A stretch of DNA of 15,479 nt from an uncultured bacterium (GCA_905215395.1 CAJMQA010000049.1:1-15479); one strand, 5' to 3'; shown: positions 7,601-15,318, numbered from the stretch's first letter. A program made the numbers and translations. Notes: generated by a model not told the origin, from the letters alone.

Positions 7601-8013
7601 ATGCCTCTGCCGAATTATTAAACCGTTGGCAGCAAACCGGAGATGAACGGTATACCGATATTCCAGCCCTGACCAATCAGGATGAGAATCTTTCAGCCTA
7701 TCTCCCGGATAATTCTCTCAGTCGGGAGATAGGCTACGGGGAGATATACCGGTATACCTTGTACAACCGTAGTACTGCAAGGGTCGTATCTGCAAGTCAC
7801 CTCCGATGCAACCGGATTACTTTGAGTTATAAATACCCCCTTTCAAGCCGGAGCCACCTTCTCATAGCCCTGACAGCTAACAATCCTTTTATTATCAAAG
7901 ATAAAAAGTTGAAGGGACAGGATCCGGAAACTCTCAGTCAAAACCCGGATGTTTACACACCGGTGATGAGCCGTCCTAAAAATTATTCTGTCAGTATAGA
8001 GATAAATTTTTGA
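4624..8013 (+). CDS. SusC/RagA-type TonB-dependent transporter with STN signalling domain (SusC1)
   Basis: This 1129-residue outer-membrane protein has a signal peptide (1-23, ending LEA before Gln). An STN domain follows (~25-100: ISLHLTEGTLEEILQKIRKK to the YNRTIIIF strand), then a carboxypeptidase-regulatory-like domain (~110-183: ISGLIEDEQGSPLSLASI). A plug starts near 188 (MEDVIVNGYQ) and includes RVRGTSTIVGN and VVVDGMI; the beta barrel ends in IEINF with a terminal Phe. STN-bearing SusC proteins import substrate and also signal to FecR, and this one directly follows a sigma/FecR pair. It is a diverged paralogue of SusC2 in the same operon but lacks an extracellular segment present there. 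No SusD follows it; the next gene is an unrelated lipoprotein. The ATG at 4624 is the only usable start, because an in-frame stop lies at 4612-4614. Confidence 0.93.
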   Translation: MRTFILFLIILSGLVPVSIGLEAQEISLHLTEGTLEEILQKIRKKTNYDMVYPMEDIRNIRDRQTVRFRNQELQQILAHCLKAYPLDFRIYNRTIIIFRKQQDTLSVSRTISGLIEDEQGSPLSLASIRIGDYGFGTVSGTDGRFTFTLPTGELPVLTISYVGKKPYYLPVSEAQEYHIVLETQSEKMEDVIVNGYQNIPKNEMTGAVTTIRGENIRVAGVNSLEAGLQGMFNGLEVVLPSGNIGAAGQIRVRGTSTIVGNPEPLVVVDGMIRENIMPFDRNTLTDLLNNGELANAAQSSIMGNNLSGINADDIASITLLKDVSATAIYGIRASNGVIVINTKKGNSSRQQIAFRSDITFSPVPRYRSQRVMNSCQRIQLSKEFTEKGLPYQSIPSLGYEAAYLKMIDKQISYQEFKREVSRLETMNTDWFRVLGRTAVGQNYHLSLRSGKNGFLWYASAGFRKENSAFNGNDRKTCTALLNLDIRTSDKWQFSANISGADIRTSGYYPGINPEQYALKTSRYLEARQTYPLADRPFNILHELAHTGNTNHVSEIHLLGSFIWKVLPELALSFRPAWSQGINRNRLYADQYAWNAMEETGESPGHRDYDNVTRQSYTLKGQADFRKTAGITVSHSLSGTLGWEMRQNRYTGEARENNQLSLTDRVENILSMYGTIGYTYDSRYTFCLNLRNDASNRFGKNTNHRFYPVWSVGLRWDLSAERWFLRKSWINQFSLRTSLGRQGNVVSNVSPRVLVSSAGQNATTSENYLQLEQFANPDLKWEKTNSWNIGTQLSLFQSKLNISFDYFRKETRDIIVEKNIPIENGSRKMFLNSGAVSNRGYELAIDLVPLSFANREWTLGFTAAYTKNTMKNSQSDAPGLNDFTNGKAVIDNFPVSGFWSVPFTGLSSVNGMPQFAGIDQANGQMQKVTGSLLDYLLYSGSSTPELSGGLYSTLRYKNLSLTACFNYQLGHYKRLNPFISSQNGQLILPTADMNASAELLNRWQQTGDERYTDIPALTNQDENLSAYLPDNSLSREIGYGEIYRYTLYNRSTARVVSASHLRCNRITLSYKYPLSSRSHLLIALTANNPFIIKDKKLKGQDPETLSQNPDVYTPVMSRPKNYSVSIEINF
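7695..7735. repeat. Perfect 13-bp inverted repeat inside susC1
   Basis: AGCCTATCTCCCG (7695-7707) and CGGGAGATAGGCT (7723-7735) are exact reverse complements with a 15-nt loop. The right arm encodes the segment REIGYG, which has no counterpart in the aligned SusC2 region (YLPDNSLTLASDGSIF). This is a strong hairpin within a coding region. Confidence 0.8.
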
Positions 8014-8045
8014 TTATTAACTAAAAAAGAAAAGTAACAGAGACA

Positions 8046-8081
8046 AATTATTCAACAATTCATTAAACCTTAAAACCAATT
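8046..8081 (+). repeat. Shared leader sequence, copy 2 (before the Ig-like lipoprotein gene)
   Basis: AATTATTC, ACAAT and TTAAACCTTAAAACCA repeat the leader before susC1, here ending 3 nt before the ATG at 8085. With the 71-bp gap after susC1, it suggests that this gene opens a second unit within the operon. No TAnnTTTG promoter is visible in the gap. Confidence 0.6.
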
Positions 8082-8084
8082 TTC

Positions 8085-9134
8085 ATGAAAACAAATGTCT
8101 ATTTACTCCTTGTTTGCACTTTACTGCTGTTTTGTCAGGGTTGCATCAAAGAACTACACAAATTACCACCCCGGCCGCAAATATCAGTAAAATTGAACGG
8201 TCTGGAATGTGATACCATACGTGTAAAACCTTCTGAAGAAATACAGGTAGAAGTTGAATTTAAGGCTTCTGAAGGTATTCTCCGGGAAGTCAGCATCAAA
8301 GATCAGGCCGGAGCTCAACTGCCGGGATTTCCGGTCACCCTTGATTCTGCAGACTTACAAAATCAAGCCAGTTATAGTTATTCGTTCAAAGCGAATGATT
8401 TTATGCCTAATGCAGGAAAAACCTATCAAACCTATACTTTTCAGTTGATTTGTCAGGACGACAATCAACCCAAACAGCTTATCAATAAAAACATTTGTAT
8501 TCTGGTTACGGAAGAACTTTATAGTTATACAGTTACTTTGGGGGCTCAGGATAATCCGGAACACGGTTGTTTCCTGAACCTGAATACGGGAAAAGTTTTT
8601 ACTCGTGCCCAGGCTACAGAAATGTCCATTACCGAATTACAACAGATAGAGCTTTGCTATTTTTACGATGAAAAAGCTTTGTTGGGCAGTGATTATGCTT
8701 ATCAGCAATTCTGGCCGTTAGCAGCTAAATTTACTTATCTGTACAGTTGGTATTGGTTTACCACAGCGCCGGGATATGCAAAGCCGGAATACCAGAGTTA
8801 TTCTTTTCCGGCATTGGAACAATTAACCCCTCCTGCTCCGGGAACGATACTCAATTATCCTTTCCCGGGATTTATGAAATATACCTCGCATCGTTCTTTT
8901 GAATCTTTCCGTTACACTTCTGATCTGACGAATTACAAAGAGCATACCTACAATGGCAAACAACCGATGCTCTACGGTGTATATATTATTGCCACGTCAC
9001 GTTATATGAACTGGCCTGAAGATCAGCAAACCCAGGAATACAAACCTTCGGTTATCAGAGTCCGGGAGTTTGTACCCGGACCGGCCGGTTATATGGTGCT
9101 GGATGTGAAAGCCTCAACGAAATACAACTTTTAA
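8085..9134 (+). CDS. Surface lipoprotein of unknown function with Ig-like N-terminal domain
   Basis: The protein has 349 residues. A short signal peptide ends in a lipobox-like LFCQGC with Cys20 as the likely lipid anchor, followed by IKELHK. Residues ~30-140 alternate like a beta sandwich (PQISVKLNGLECDTIRVKPSEEIQVEVEFKAS in pieces, then YSYSFKAND and QTYTFQLIC), resembling the Ig/PKD-like domains of SusCD-linked lipoproteins. Residues ~150-349 contain YTVTLGAQDNPEHGCFLNLNTGKVF and IELCYFYDE, a pattern I associate with Bacteroidota accessory lipoproteins of the DUF4466-like kind. Many aromatic residues (WPLAAKFTYLYSWYWF) could serve ligand binding. It occupies the position where susD would follow susC1, so it may be the ligand-binding partner of SusC1. 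Family and role are tentative. Confidence 0.8.
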   Translation: MKTNVYLLLVCTLLLFCQGCIKELHKLPPRPQISVKLNGLECDTIRVKPSEEIQVEVEFKASEGILREVSIKDQAGAQLPGFPVTLDSADLQNQASYSYSFKANDFMPNAGKTYQTYTFQLICQDDNQPKQLINKNICILVTEELYSYTVTLGAQDNPEHGCFLNLNTGKVFTRAQATEMSITELQQIELCYFYDEKALLGSDYAYQQFWPLAAKFTYLYSWYWFTTAPGYAKPEYQSYSFPALEQLTPPAPGTILNYPFPGFMKYTSHRSFESFRYTSDLTNYKEHTYNGKQPMLYGVYIIATSRYMNWPEDQQTQEYKPSVIRVREFVPGPAGYMVLDVKASTKYNF

Positions 9135-9149
9135 TTTATTCAATTTGTT

Positions 9150-12100
9150 ATGATCATGAAAACCTATATACAACACTTGACAACAGGTATCTTGGTGATA
9201 CTGCTCACTCTGATTTCCGGGGTGTTGCCCGCCCAGGAGCAAAAAATCAAGATCTCTGGAACCGTATACGAAGAGTCCGGTCAACCCCTTCCCACAGCCA
9301 CCGTCTATATCAAAGGACAACTACAGTCGGGAGTATTGACGGATATTGATGGAAACTTTACCATTCTGGCCCCGGAAGGTTCTACTCTGTTAGTTTCATT
9401 TGTCGGTAAAAAAGTAAAAGAAATAAAAGTCTCCTCTTCAAAAACTTTTTATAAAATAACTCTGGAAGAAGAGAGCCAGAAATTGGATGAGGTTGTGGTT
9501 ACCGGTTATCAGACCCTGAAACGGCATGAAGTTGTCGGTTCTGCTTATTCCGTAAAGGGAGAAGATATCCGTATTGCCGGAATCAATCGTATCGATATGG
9601 CCTTGCAGGGAGCAGTCCCCGGCGTAAGCATTACAGTCCCCTCCGGAATGATCGGTACTGCCCCGCAAGTCAGGGTTAGGGGAACCTCTACTATTATCGG
9701 GAATGCGTCTCCGGTGTGGGTAGTAGACGGTATCATCCGGGAAGACCCGTTACCTTTTGCAGGTAGTCAGCTCAATGATATCCTGAGTTCAGGCGATCTG
9801 TCAGCTTCTATGGCCAGTATTTCCGGTAGTAGTATTTCCGGTCTGAATCCCGATGATATTGAGAGTATCACCTTTTTGAAAGATGCTTCCGCAACAGCCA
9901 TATATGGAGTGAAAGCAGCCAATGGGGTTATTGTGATTACCACCAAAAGAGGAAAGGATACCAATGGTAAAATCAATGTTAACTTCCGTACGGATATTTC
10001 GGTGACTCCCAAAAGAAATTACGGACAAACCGATCGTATGAATTCCGTGGAACGTATAGGTCTATCCAAAGAGATCATCCGTTCCGGAATCCCTTTCTCC
10101 CAGTTTCCTCAGCAGGTAGGTTATGAAGGTGCTTATCTTCAGCTTATCAATAAGCGGATTACTATGGATGAATTCAACCGGCAGACAGAGGAGATGGAAA
10201 AAAGAAATACCGATTGGTTTGATATTCTGAGCCGGAATGCTGTCAGCCAGAATTATACCCTGAGTCTGAGCGGAGGAAACGACAAACTGAACTTTTTCGG
10301 TTCTGTTGGTTACAGTAACCTGTTGAACAGTTATAAAAACAACGATCAGACCAACAAAACCATTAACCTGAATGTCGATTCCAAATTGAGGGATAATCTT
10401 CGTGCCAGATTTAGTGTTTCAGCCAGTCAAAATGTGACAAATGGATACTATACCGGCGTCAATCCGGAAGATTATGCTTTAAATACCAGTCGCATCATGG
10501 ACAAAGACGAATGGTATACCATCAATGAACCTAAAACTTACTTTGAATACCAGCAAAACGGTATTGCCGGAAAAATCCAACGGGATATCCGTTACAATTT
10601 CCTGAATGAACTGGCACATACAGGTAATGAAAATAAAAACACCAGTTACAACCTGCAAGGCAATATCATCTGGAATATTCTTCCGTTATTGAGGTGGGAA
10701 TTCACTGCTGCTTATTCCCAAAGTAGCACTAAAGCCTCTCTCTGGGCTGACGATCATTCTTATGCCGTTTCTAAAATCAGAGGCGCTAATTACGGGGAAT
10801 TGCTTACCGGAGAAGATGATGCCTGGCTGTCTCTGGCATCTCCGCTTCCTTATGGAGGGATCCTGAATTATAATTATACGGATCAGGAAAGTTATACTAT
10901 ACGTAATCAGCTGAATTACGGATATGCTTTCGGTGCAGACCAAAAGCACGCTCTGAATGTAGCGTTGGGGCATGAAATCCGGAGTAACAATTATACCGGA
11001 CAAAACGGTTTGGAATATGGATATATGCCTGATCGCGGGAAGAGTGTGGATTATGATTATAGCAGGCAAGCCAATAAAGATTATGTCCTGAGTATTTACC
11101 CGGATTGCGGGATGACTTCGGTATCCTCATATTCTTATTCAAATACCCATGGAATCAGCCTCGTCGACCAAACTGAAAATTACATGTCGTTGTATGCAAC
11201 TTTGGGATATTCCTATCAATCAAAATATACTTTATCGTTCAGCTTCCGCCGGGATGCTTCAAACCGGTTCGGACAAAAGACCAATCATCGGTTCAATCCG
11301 GTATTATCTGCCGGTTTCCGTTGGGAAATCGGTCAGGAAAATCTCCTGCAAAAATGGGATTGGCTATCGGCACTGGCTTTCAAAGCTTCCTATGGCTCTC
11401 AGGGAAAGGCTCCGGACATGAGTCCAAATCTGATTGCCAATTACAACATTGCCCCGGATATGCTGACCGGTGAGTATTTTCTGTCCATCAAGAATTTGCC
11501 CAATCAGGACCTGAAATGGGAAAAAACCCGGAATATCAATCTGGGTCTGGAATTTTCAATTCTTCAGGATCGTATATACGGGAGTTTCGACTATTATTAT
11601 AAAAAGACCAAGGATGCCATTGCCTATGTCAATGTACCGACAGAAAACGGAACTACCAATATGCCAGTCAATAACGGCGTAGTTATCAATAAAGGATATG
11701 ATCTGGCTGTTACTCTCGTTCCCCTCCGGCAGAAAAATTTACGCTGGAGTATCACTGCAACAGCCGGATTCAATCGCAATAAAATAGAAGACAACATAGA
11801 TGCTGCTACCTTGAAAAAACTGACTACAGGAGAAATTGTCATAGACGGTTATGCCATCGGCAGTTTCTGGTCGTTCCCTTATATCGGCCTGTCTGATCAG
11901 GGACGTCCGAAGTTTGCTATTATAGATCAGAATCCGGGAAGCCTTACCAAAGTACAAACGGGCACTTTACTGGACTACATGGTTTATAGCGGAGTGAAAG
12001 ATCCGGTTATGAGCGGAGGTATTTCGACTTCCTGCCGTTACAGACAATTTACCTTATCAGCTTCATTCAATTATCAGCTGGGACATCACAAGCGGCTGAA

Positions 12101-12593
12101 TCCTTTTCTGAAGAGTGAATCGACTGCCAATAATGTCGGTCAGCTCCGTATTCCGGGACCGGAGAAAAATGCCAGCAATATACTTAGTCAGCGTTGGCAA
12201 AAACCCGGAGATGAGTACAGAACCGATATTCCTGCCATTCTGTCCAGCGATGCCGATCTTAGTAAGTACCTGCCGGATAACTCCCTTACCCTGGCTTCCG
12301 ACGGTTCCATCTTCCGTTATCAGATGTACAATATGTCGGATCTGAGAGTGGTAAAAGCCGATCATATCCGTTGTAACAATATCAGCCTGGCTTACAGTCT
12401 GCCGCAACAGCAGTTGAACAAGATAAAACTGTCTAATCTGACTTTTGCCTTCACTGTCACGGATCCGTTTATTATCAAAAGTAAGGGATTGGGAAAACAG
12501 GATCCGGAAACTTTAAGCGCCAATGCCGATTCGGTACTTCCGGTGATGGATCGTCAACGTAAATTTTCATTCAGTATCAGTTGTGGATTTTAA
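9150..12593 (+). CDS. SusC/RagA-type TonB-dependent transporter without STN domain (SusC2)
   Basis: This 1147-residue protein is read from the ATG at 9150; the ATG at 9156 (MKTYIQHL) is an equally good start and looks more typical. The signal peptide ends near LPA before Gln29. A carboxypeptidase-regulatory-like domain follows at ~34-108 (ISGTVYEESGQPLPTATVYIKG, DGNFTI, VSFVGKK). The TonB-box and plug start at ~112 (LDEVVVTGYQTL), with RVRGTSTIIGN and VWVVDGI, followed by the beta barrel to the terminal Phe of SISCGF. It lacks the STN domain, so it should import without signalling. It pairs with the downstream SusD, whose gene overlaps or nearly abuts it. Shared blocks with SusC1 (DASNRFG.NTNHRF-like, FNYQLGH.KRLNPF, QDPETLS) show paralogy, while ~60 extra residues around 10740-11150 are absent from SusC1. 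Confidence 0.94.
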   Translation: MIMKTYIQHLTTGILVILLTLISGVLPAQEQKIKISGTVYEESGQPLPTATVYIKGQLQSGVLTDIDGNFTILAPEGSTLLVSFVGKKVKEIKVSSSKTFYKITLEEESQKLDEVVVTGYQTLKRHEVVGSAYSVKGEDIRIAGINRIDMALQGAVPGVSITVPSGMIGTAPQVRVRGTSTIIGNASPVWVVDGIIREDPLPFAGSQLNDILSSGDLSASMASISGSSISGLNPDDIESITFLKDASATAIYGVKAANGVIVITTKRGKDTNGKINVNFRTDISVTPKRNYGQTDRMNSVERIGLSKEIIRSGIPFSQFPQQVGYEGAYLQLINKRITMDEFNRQTEEMEKRNTDWFDILSRNAVSQNYTLSLSGGNDKLNFFGSVGYSNLLNSYKNNDQTNKTINLNVDSKLRDNLRARFSVSASQNVTNGYYTGVNPEDYALNTSRIMDKDEWYTINEPKTYFEYQQNGIAGKIQRDIRYNFLNELAHTGNENKNTSYNLQGNIIWNILPLLRWEFTAAYSQSSTKASLWADDHSYAVSKIRGANYGELLTGEDDAWLSLASPLPYGGILNYNYTDQESYTIRNQLNYGYAFGADQKHALNVALGHEIRSNNYTGQNGLEYGYMPDRGKSVDYDYSRQANKDYVLSIYPDCGMTSVSSYSYSNTHGISLVDQTENYMSLYATLGYSYQSKYTLSFSFRRDASNRFGQKTNHRFNPVLSAGFRWEIGQENLLQKWDWLSALAFKASYGSQGKAPDMSPNLIANYNIAPDMLTGEYFLSIKNLPNQDLKWEKTRNINLGLEFSILQDRIYGSFDYYYKKTKDAIAYVNVPTENGTTNMPVNNGVVINKGYDLAVTLVPLRQKNLRWSITATAGFNRNKIEDNIDAATLKKLTTGEIVIDGYAIGSFWSFPYIGLSDQGRPKFAIIDQNPGSLTKVQTGTLLDYMVYSGVKDPVMSGGISTSCRYRQFTLSASFNYQLGHHKRLNPFLKSESTANNVGQLRIPGPEKNASNILSQRWQKPGDEYRTDIPAILSSDADLSKYLPDNSLTLASDGSIFRYQMYNMSDLRVVKADHIRCNNISLAYSLPQQQLNKIKLSNLTFAFTVTDPFIIKSKGLGKQDPETLSANADSVLPVMDRQRKFSFSISCGF

Positions 12594-14101
12594 AAATACA
12601 TCATATTATAAAAACAAAACAGATAAAAATTATATTCTTCCTGCTGCTGACCGGCCTGTTTTCCTGCCAGGATTTCCTGGAAGAGAGTTCTCAGGATGAG
12701 GTGATCCCCTCCAAGGTAGAAGATTTAGATCAATTATTGGCCTATGAAGCCTATCCCCGGCGGGAAAAACCTTTATATCCCTATTTATGTATGCTGGACG
12801 ACGATGTGGAGCAATACATAAGTAGTAACAGCGGGGATGCCGATATCACTAAAAAACTCAGTTATATCTATCTTTGGGGAGGACGTAATTCGACCAGCAA
12901 CCAGACAATGTTTGAGGATTTTCTGAACCTGACCGTCAATAGCTATCCCCGTGCCGATATAAAGGTCGATTCGTATGAAACTTTTTATAAAATGATTGCC
13001 GGTTGTAATGTTGTTATCGATATGATAGATGAAGTTAGCGGGGAAACGGGAACTAAGAACCGGGTGAAAGGTGAAGCATTGGTGTTACGTTCTTTCCATT
13101 ATTTCAATCTGATCAATCTCTATGCCTGGCCTTATAATGCTCCTGCTGCCCCCAAAGGGAACTCTCAGGGGATTCCGTTAAAGTTAAGTAGTGCCATATA
13201 TCCGAATACTATTGTCCGGAGTTCTGTTGCCCAGGTATATGCCAGTATCATCGAGGATGTAGAAGAGGGGATCCGTTTATTGGAACATTCCCAGGGGAGT
13301 AAATTCAGAATCGGGGTACAGGCAGCGCATTTACTTGCCAGCCGTTACTACCTCTTTATGGAAAACTGGGAAAAAGTCATCGAACATACCGGTGCGATCT
13401 TTGATGCCTATGACGGTCAGCTTCCGTTGTTCGATATGACTGCAGTCCAGTATCCTGAAACTTGGGATGGGCTGTTTCCTTATCCGATCAATTTCAGTAA
13501 TCCGGAAATTCTCTTTTTCTATGGTCACAAAGATGAAAATGCCTTGGTAGATATCAATATTAACAATCGTTGTTTGCGGGCTTCAACAAGCCTGACCGGT
13601 AGTTTTCAGGCAGGAGATCAACGTCTGAATGCCTATCTTTGTAATACCAGTGATGCCCAGCGTAAATCGTCCAAAATCAATGCTGAAAAATTTGAATTCG
13701 GGTATAGTCTCCGGCTTAGTGAAGCTTGCCTGAACCGGGCAGAAGCTTATGCCCGGGCAGCAGCAGGAGGTAAAACAGAATACTTGGACAAAGCTCTCAG
13801 TGATCTGAACTTATTACGGCAGTACCGGATTCTCAATCATGTCCCTTATGCCGGGGCCGATTTTAATCAGGATGCTTCCCGGGTGATAGAAGAGTGTAAA
13901 GCAGAACGGAGAAGGGAATTTAACTTTGAGGGAATGCGTTGGTTCGATTTGCGCCGTTACGGAATGCAAGCCTTCAGGCATCCGATGGACGAATCGGTTC
14001 AGGCTGGTGACGAATATGAAATCGAAATACCGGCCGCCTCTCCACGTTGGGTGTTGCCCATCATGCAAATTCATAAAGAAAGTAATCCTGGCCTTAATTA
14101 A
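12581..14101 (+). CDS. SusD/RagB family outer-membrane ligand-binding lipoprotein
   Basis: The 506-residue reading assumes the TTG at 12581, which overlaps the end of susC2 by 13 nt. No ATG exists before the lipobox LLLTGLFSC. The most natural start, reading MKTKQIKIIFFLLL, has ATA instead of ATG at 12608. The mature lipoprotein (CQDFLEESSQDE) shows the SusD helical TPR-type fold: KVEDLDQLL, FYKMIAGCNVVIDMID, then GEALVLRSFHYFNLINLYAWPY at the conserved region, and a C-terminal RagB part with LRLSEACLNRAEAYARA, ALSDLNLLR, IEECKAERRREFNFEGMRWFDLRRYG and the closing WVLPIM. Its role is surface ligand capture and lid formation over SusC2. It sits directly between susC2 and the zincin-like lipoprotein gene. 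Confidence 0.92.
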   Translation: MWILKIHHIIKTKQIKIIFFLLLTGLFSCQDFLEESSQDEVIPSKVEDLDQLLAYEAYPRREKPLYPYLCMLDDDVEQYISSNSGDADITKKLSYIYLWGGRNSTSNQTMFEDFLNLTVNSYPRADIKVDSYETFYKMIAGCNVVIDMIDEVSGETGTKNRVKGEALVLRSFHYFNLINLYAWPYNAPAAPKGNSQGIPLKLSSAIYPNTIVRSSVAQVYASIIEDVEEGIRLLEHSQGSKFRIGVQAAHLLASRYYLFMENWEKVIEHTGAIFDAYDGQLPLFDMTAVQYPETWDGLFPYPINFSNPEILFFYGHKDENALVDININNRCLRASTSLTGSFQAGDQRLNAYLCNTSDAQRKSSKINAEKFEFGYSLRLSEACLNRAEAYARAAAGGKTEYLDKALSDLNLLRQYRILNHVPYAGADFNQDASRVIEECKAERRREFNFEGMRWFDLRRYGMQAFRHPMDESVQAGDEYEIEIPAASPRWVLPIMQIHKESNPGLN

Positions 14102-14115
14102 ATATGCATATCATC

Positions 14116-15075
14116 ATGAAAAATAAATACATATACATTTTTTTGACAGCTGTTCTGTTGGTAGCCTGTCATTCTGAAGACAATATTCATCCGACAGAAA
14201 AAAAAGATACCCGTTTTGAACTTCCTCAGGGAAACCACGATTTCGACTCCCAGATTGTCGAATGGTCCAAAAAATATGGAATCAATGTACTGTACAAATT
14301 TACCGATGCTGATCTGAATTATAAATTTACCACCAATTATAATCAGTATGAGATGACAGAAGAGGCTGACGAAGCAGGTATCCGGGCGGCTGTCATATTT
14401 TTGAAAGAAGATTTTATTGGTCTTTACAGCGATGAAGTAAAAAGTAAATATCTGCCCTCCAAAATCCTGCTGGCCGGCATTTTGTATGCCAACGATTTTG
14501 GGACCACCAAATACGAGCCGATATGGGATACCCTGGCTGTGGCTAATTTGGGTGTATTTATCAGAGGTCTGGATCATATTACTTTCCCCCGGGTGGATGC
14601 TGGATTTGCAGGAAGAATCGCTGATACAGAGTACCGGAAAAAATTGAGGCTGGCAATTCACCGTACTTTCATTAATTTTTTGATGTTTCCCAGCAACGAG
14701 CTTCTGGAAAAGATACCCGGGACTGAAATTTTGAATACTTTTGCTTCTTACACTCTGGTTAATCCAGAGCTTCCGAATGTAAGCAATCCATACAGTTACG
14801 GAAATGTCTGGTATCATTCCGAAGATATGTACAAATTGGGTTTTCTTTCCTATTCCAGTTATTGGGGGTGGTTTCCTCCCTATTATTGGACTGCTCCCCT
14901 TACGAAAGAAAATGACTTTTATTCGTTTATCAATTTCATTTTTACACAGACAAAAAGTGAATTGCATGCAAATCCTATTTATGTCAATTACCCACAGATC
15001 AAAAAGAAATGTGATTATCTGATACAAAGCTTTGCCCACTACGGCATTGATTTACATCAAGTTGGGGGAGAATAA
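14116..15075 (+). CDS. Zincin-like lipoprotein (putative zinc-binding metallopeptidase family) with degenerate active site
   Basis: The protein has 319 residues from the ATG at 14116 (MKNKYIYIFL); an in-frame ATG at 14104 adds MHII. The lipobox LLVAC puts the anchor at Cys18, followed by HSEDN with acidic residues typical of surface export. Overall layout and position after susD match the Bacteroidota putative zinc-binding metallopeptidase family (Peptidase_Mx1 type) as I remember it. That family carries a motif like IHHEFAHILHQ, an HExxHxxH zinc site. Here the equivalent is IHRTFINFLMF at residues 181-191: His183, Glu184, His187 and His190 would be Arg, Thr, Asn and Met. The C-terminal part (ENDFYSFINFIFTQTKSEL, then YPQIKKKCDYLIQSF) still resembles the family. 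It is probably a non-catalytic binding protein. The alignment is from memory, so the family call is moderate. Confidence 0.75.
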   Translation: MKNKYIYIFLTAVLLVACHSEDNIHPTEKKDTRFELPQGNHDFDSQIVEWSKKYGINVLYKFTDADLNYKFTTNYNQYEMTEEADEAGIRAAVIFLKEDFIGLYSDEVKSKYLPSKILLAGILYANDFGTTKYEPIWDTLAVANLGVFIRGLDHITFPRVDAGFAGRIADTEYRKKLRLAIHRTFINFLMFPSNELLEKIPGTEILNTFASYTLVNPELPNVSNPYSYGNVWYHSEDMYKLGFLSYSSYWGWFPPYYWTAPLTKENDFYSFINFIFTQTKSELHANPIYVNYPQIKKKCDYLIQSFAHYGIDLHQVGGE

Positions 15076-15083
15076 TCCATTCC

Positions 15084-15128
15084 GGTTTTATTTGCCGGCC
15101 AGAATGATGTCTGACGGCAAATAAAACC
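15084..15128. terminator. Strong 14-bp hairpin at the end of the SusCD operon
   Basis: GGTTTTATTTGCCG (15084-15097) pairs perfectly with CGGCAAATAAAACC (15115-15128); a small inner stem CAGA/TCTG (15100-15103 with 15110-15113) lies in the loop. It starts 9 nt after the last stop codon of the operon. No long T-run follows, but the A/T-rich lower arms and the position fit a transcript 3' end working in either direction. Confidence 0.7.
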
Positions 15129-15130
15129 TG

Positions 15131-15227
15131 CCCTTCATTCGTAACGAGTTCATGAGGCTTGAAAAGCCGAGTAATCCCGGATAGAGTATCACTAACTTTT
15201 GGGTATGAAAAAAAGGAAGCCGCATGT
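15131..15227. repeat. Direct repeat copy A (~97 bp)
   Basis: Bases 15131-15227 align with 15346-15441 over their whole length with one or two single-base gaps and scattered substitutions. A stretch of 26 identical bases lies at 15197-15222. In copy B the end of this block is the distal half of the tRNA terminator; here the partner half of that hairpin is missing and unrelated sequence follows. Confidence 0.75.
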
Positions 15228-15318
15228 AGACAATTTTGAGGGATGGTGGGGCTTGAGATTGTTGAAGTTAATGAACCTTCCCACAGTCCTCCTGAGGGAT
15301 TACTCAGACCTGTGGTCT

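Noticed and set aside
14098..15039. 313-residue minus-strand ORF
   Set aside because: It mirrors the zincin-like lipoprotein gene. The plus strand has the lipoprotein signal, operon position and family resemblance, while the minus-strand product lacks any domain.
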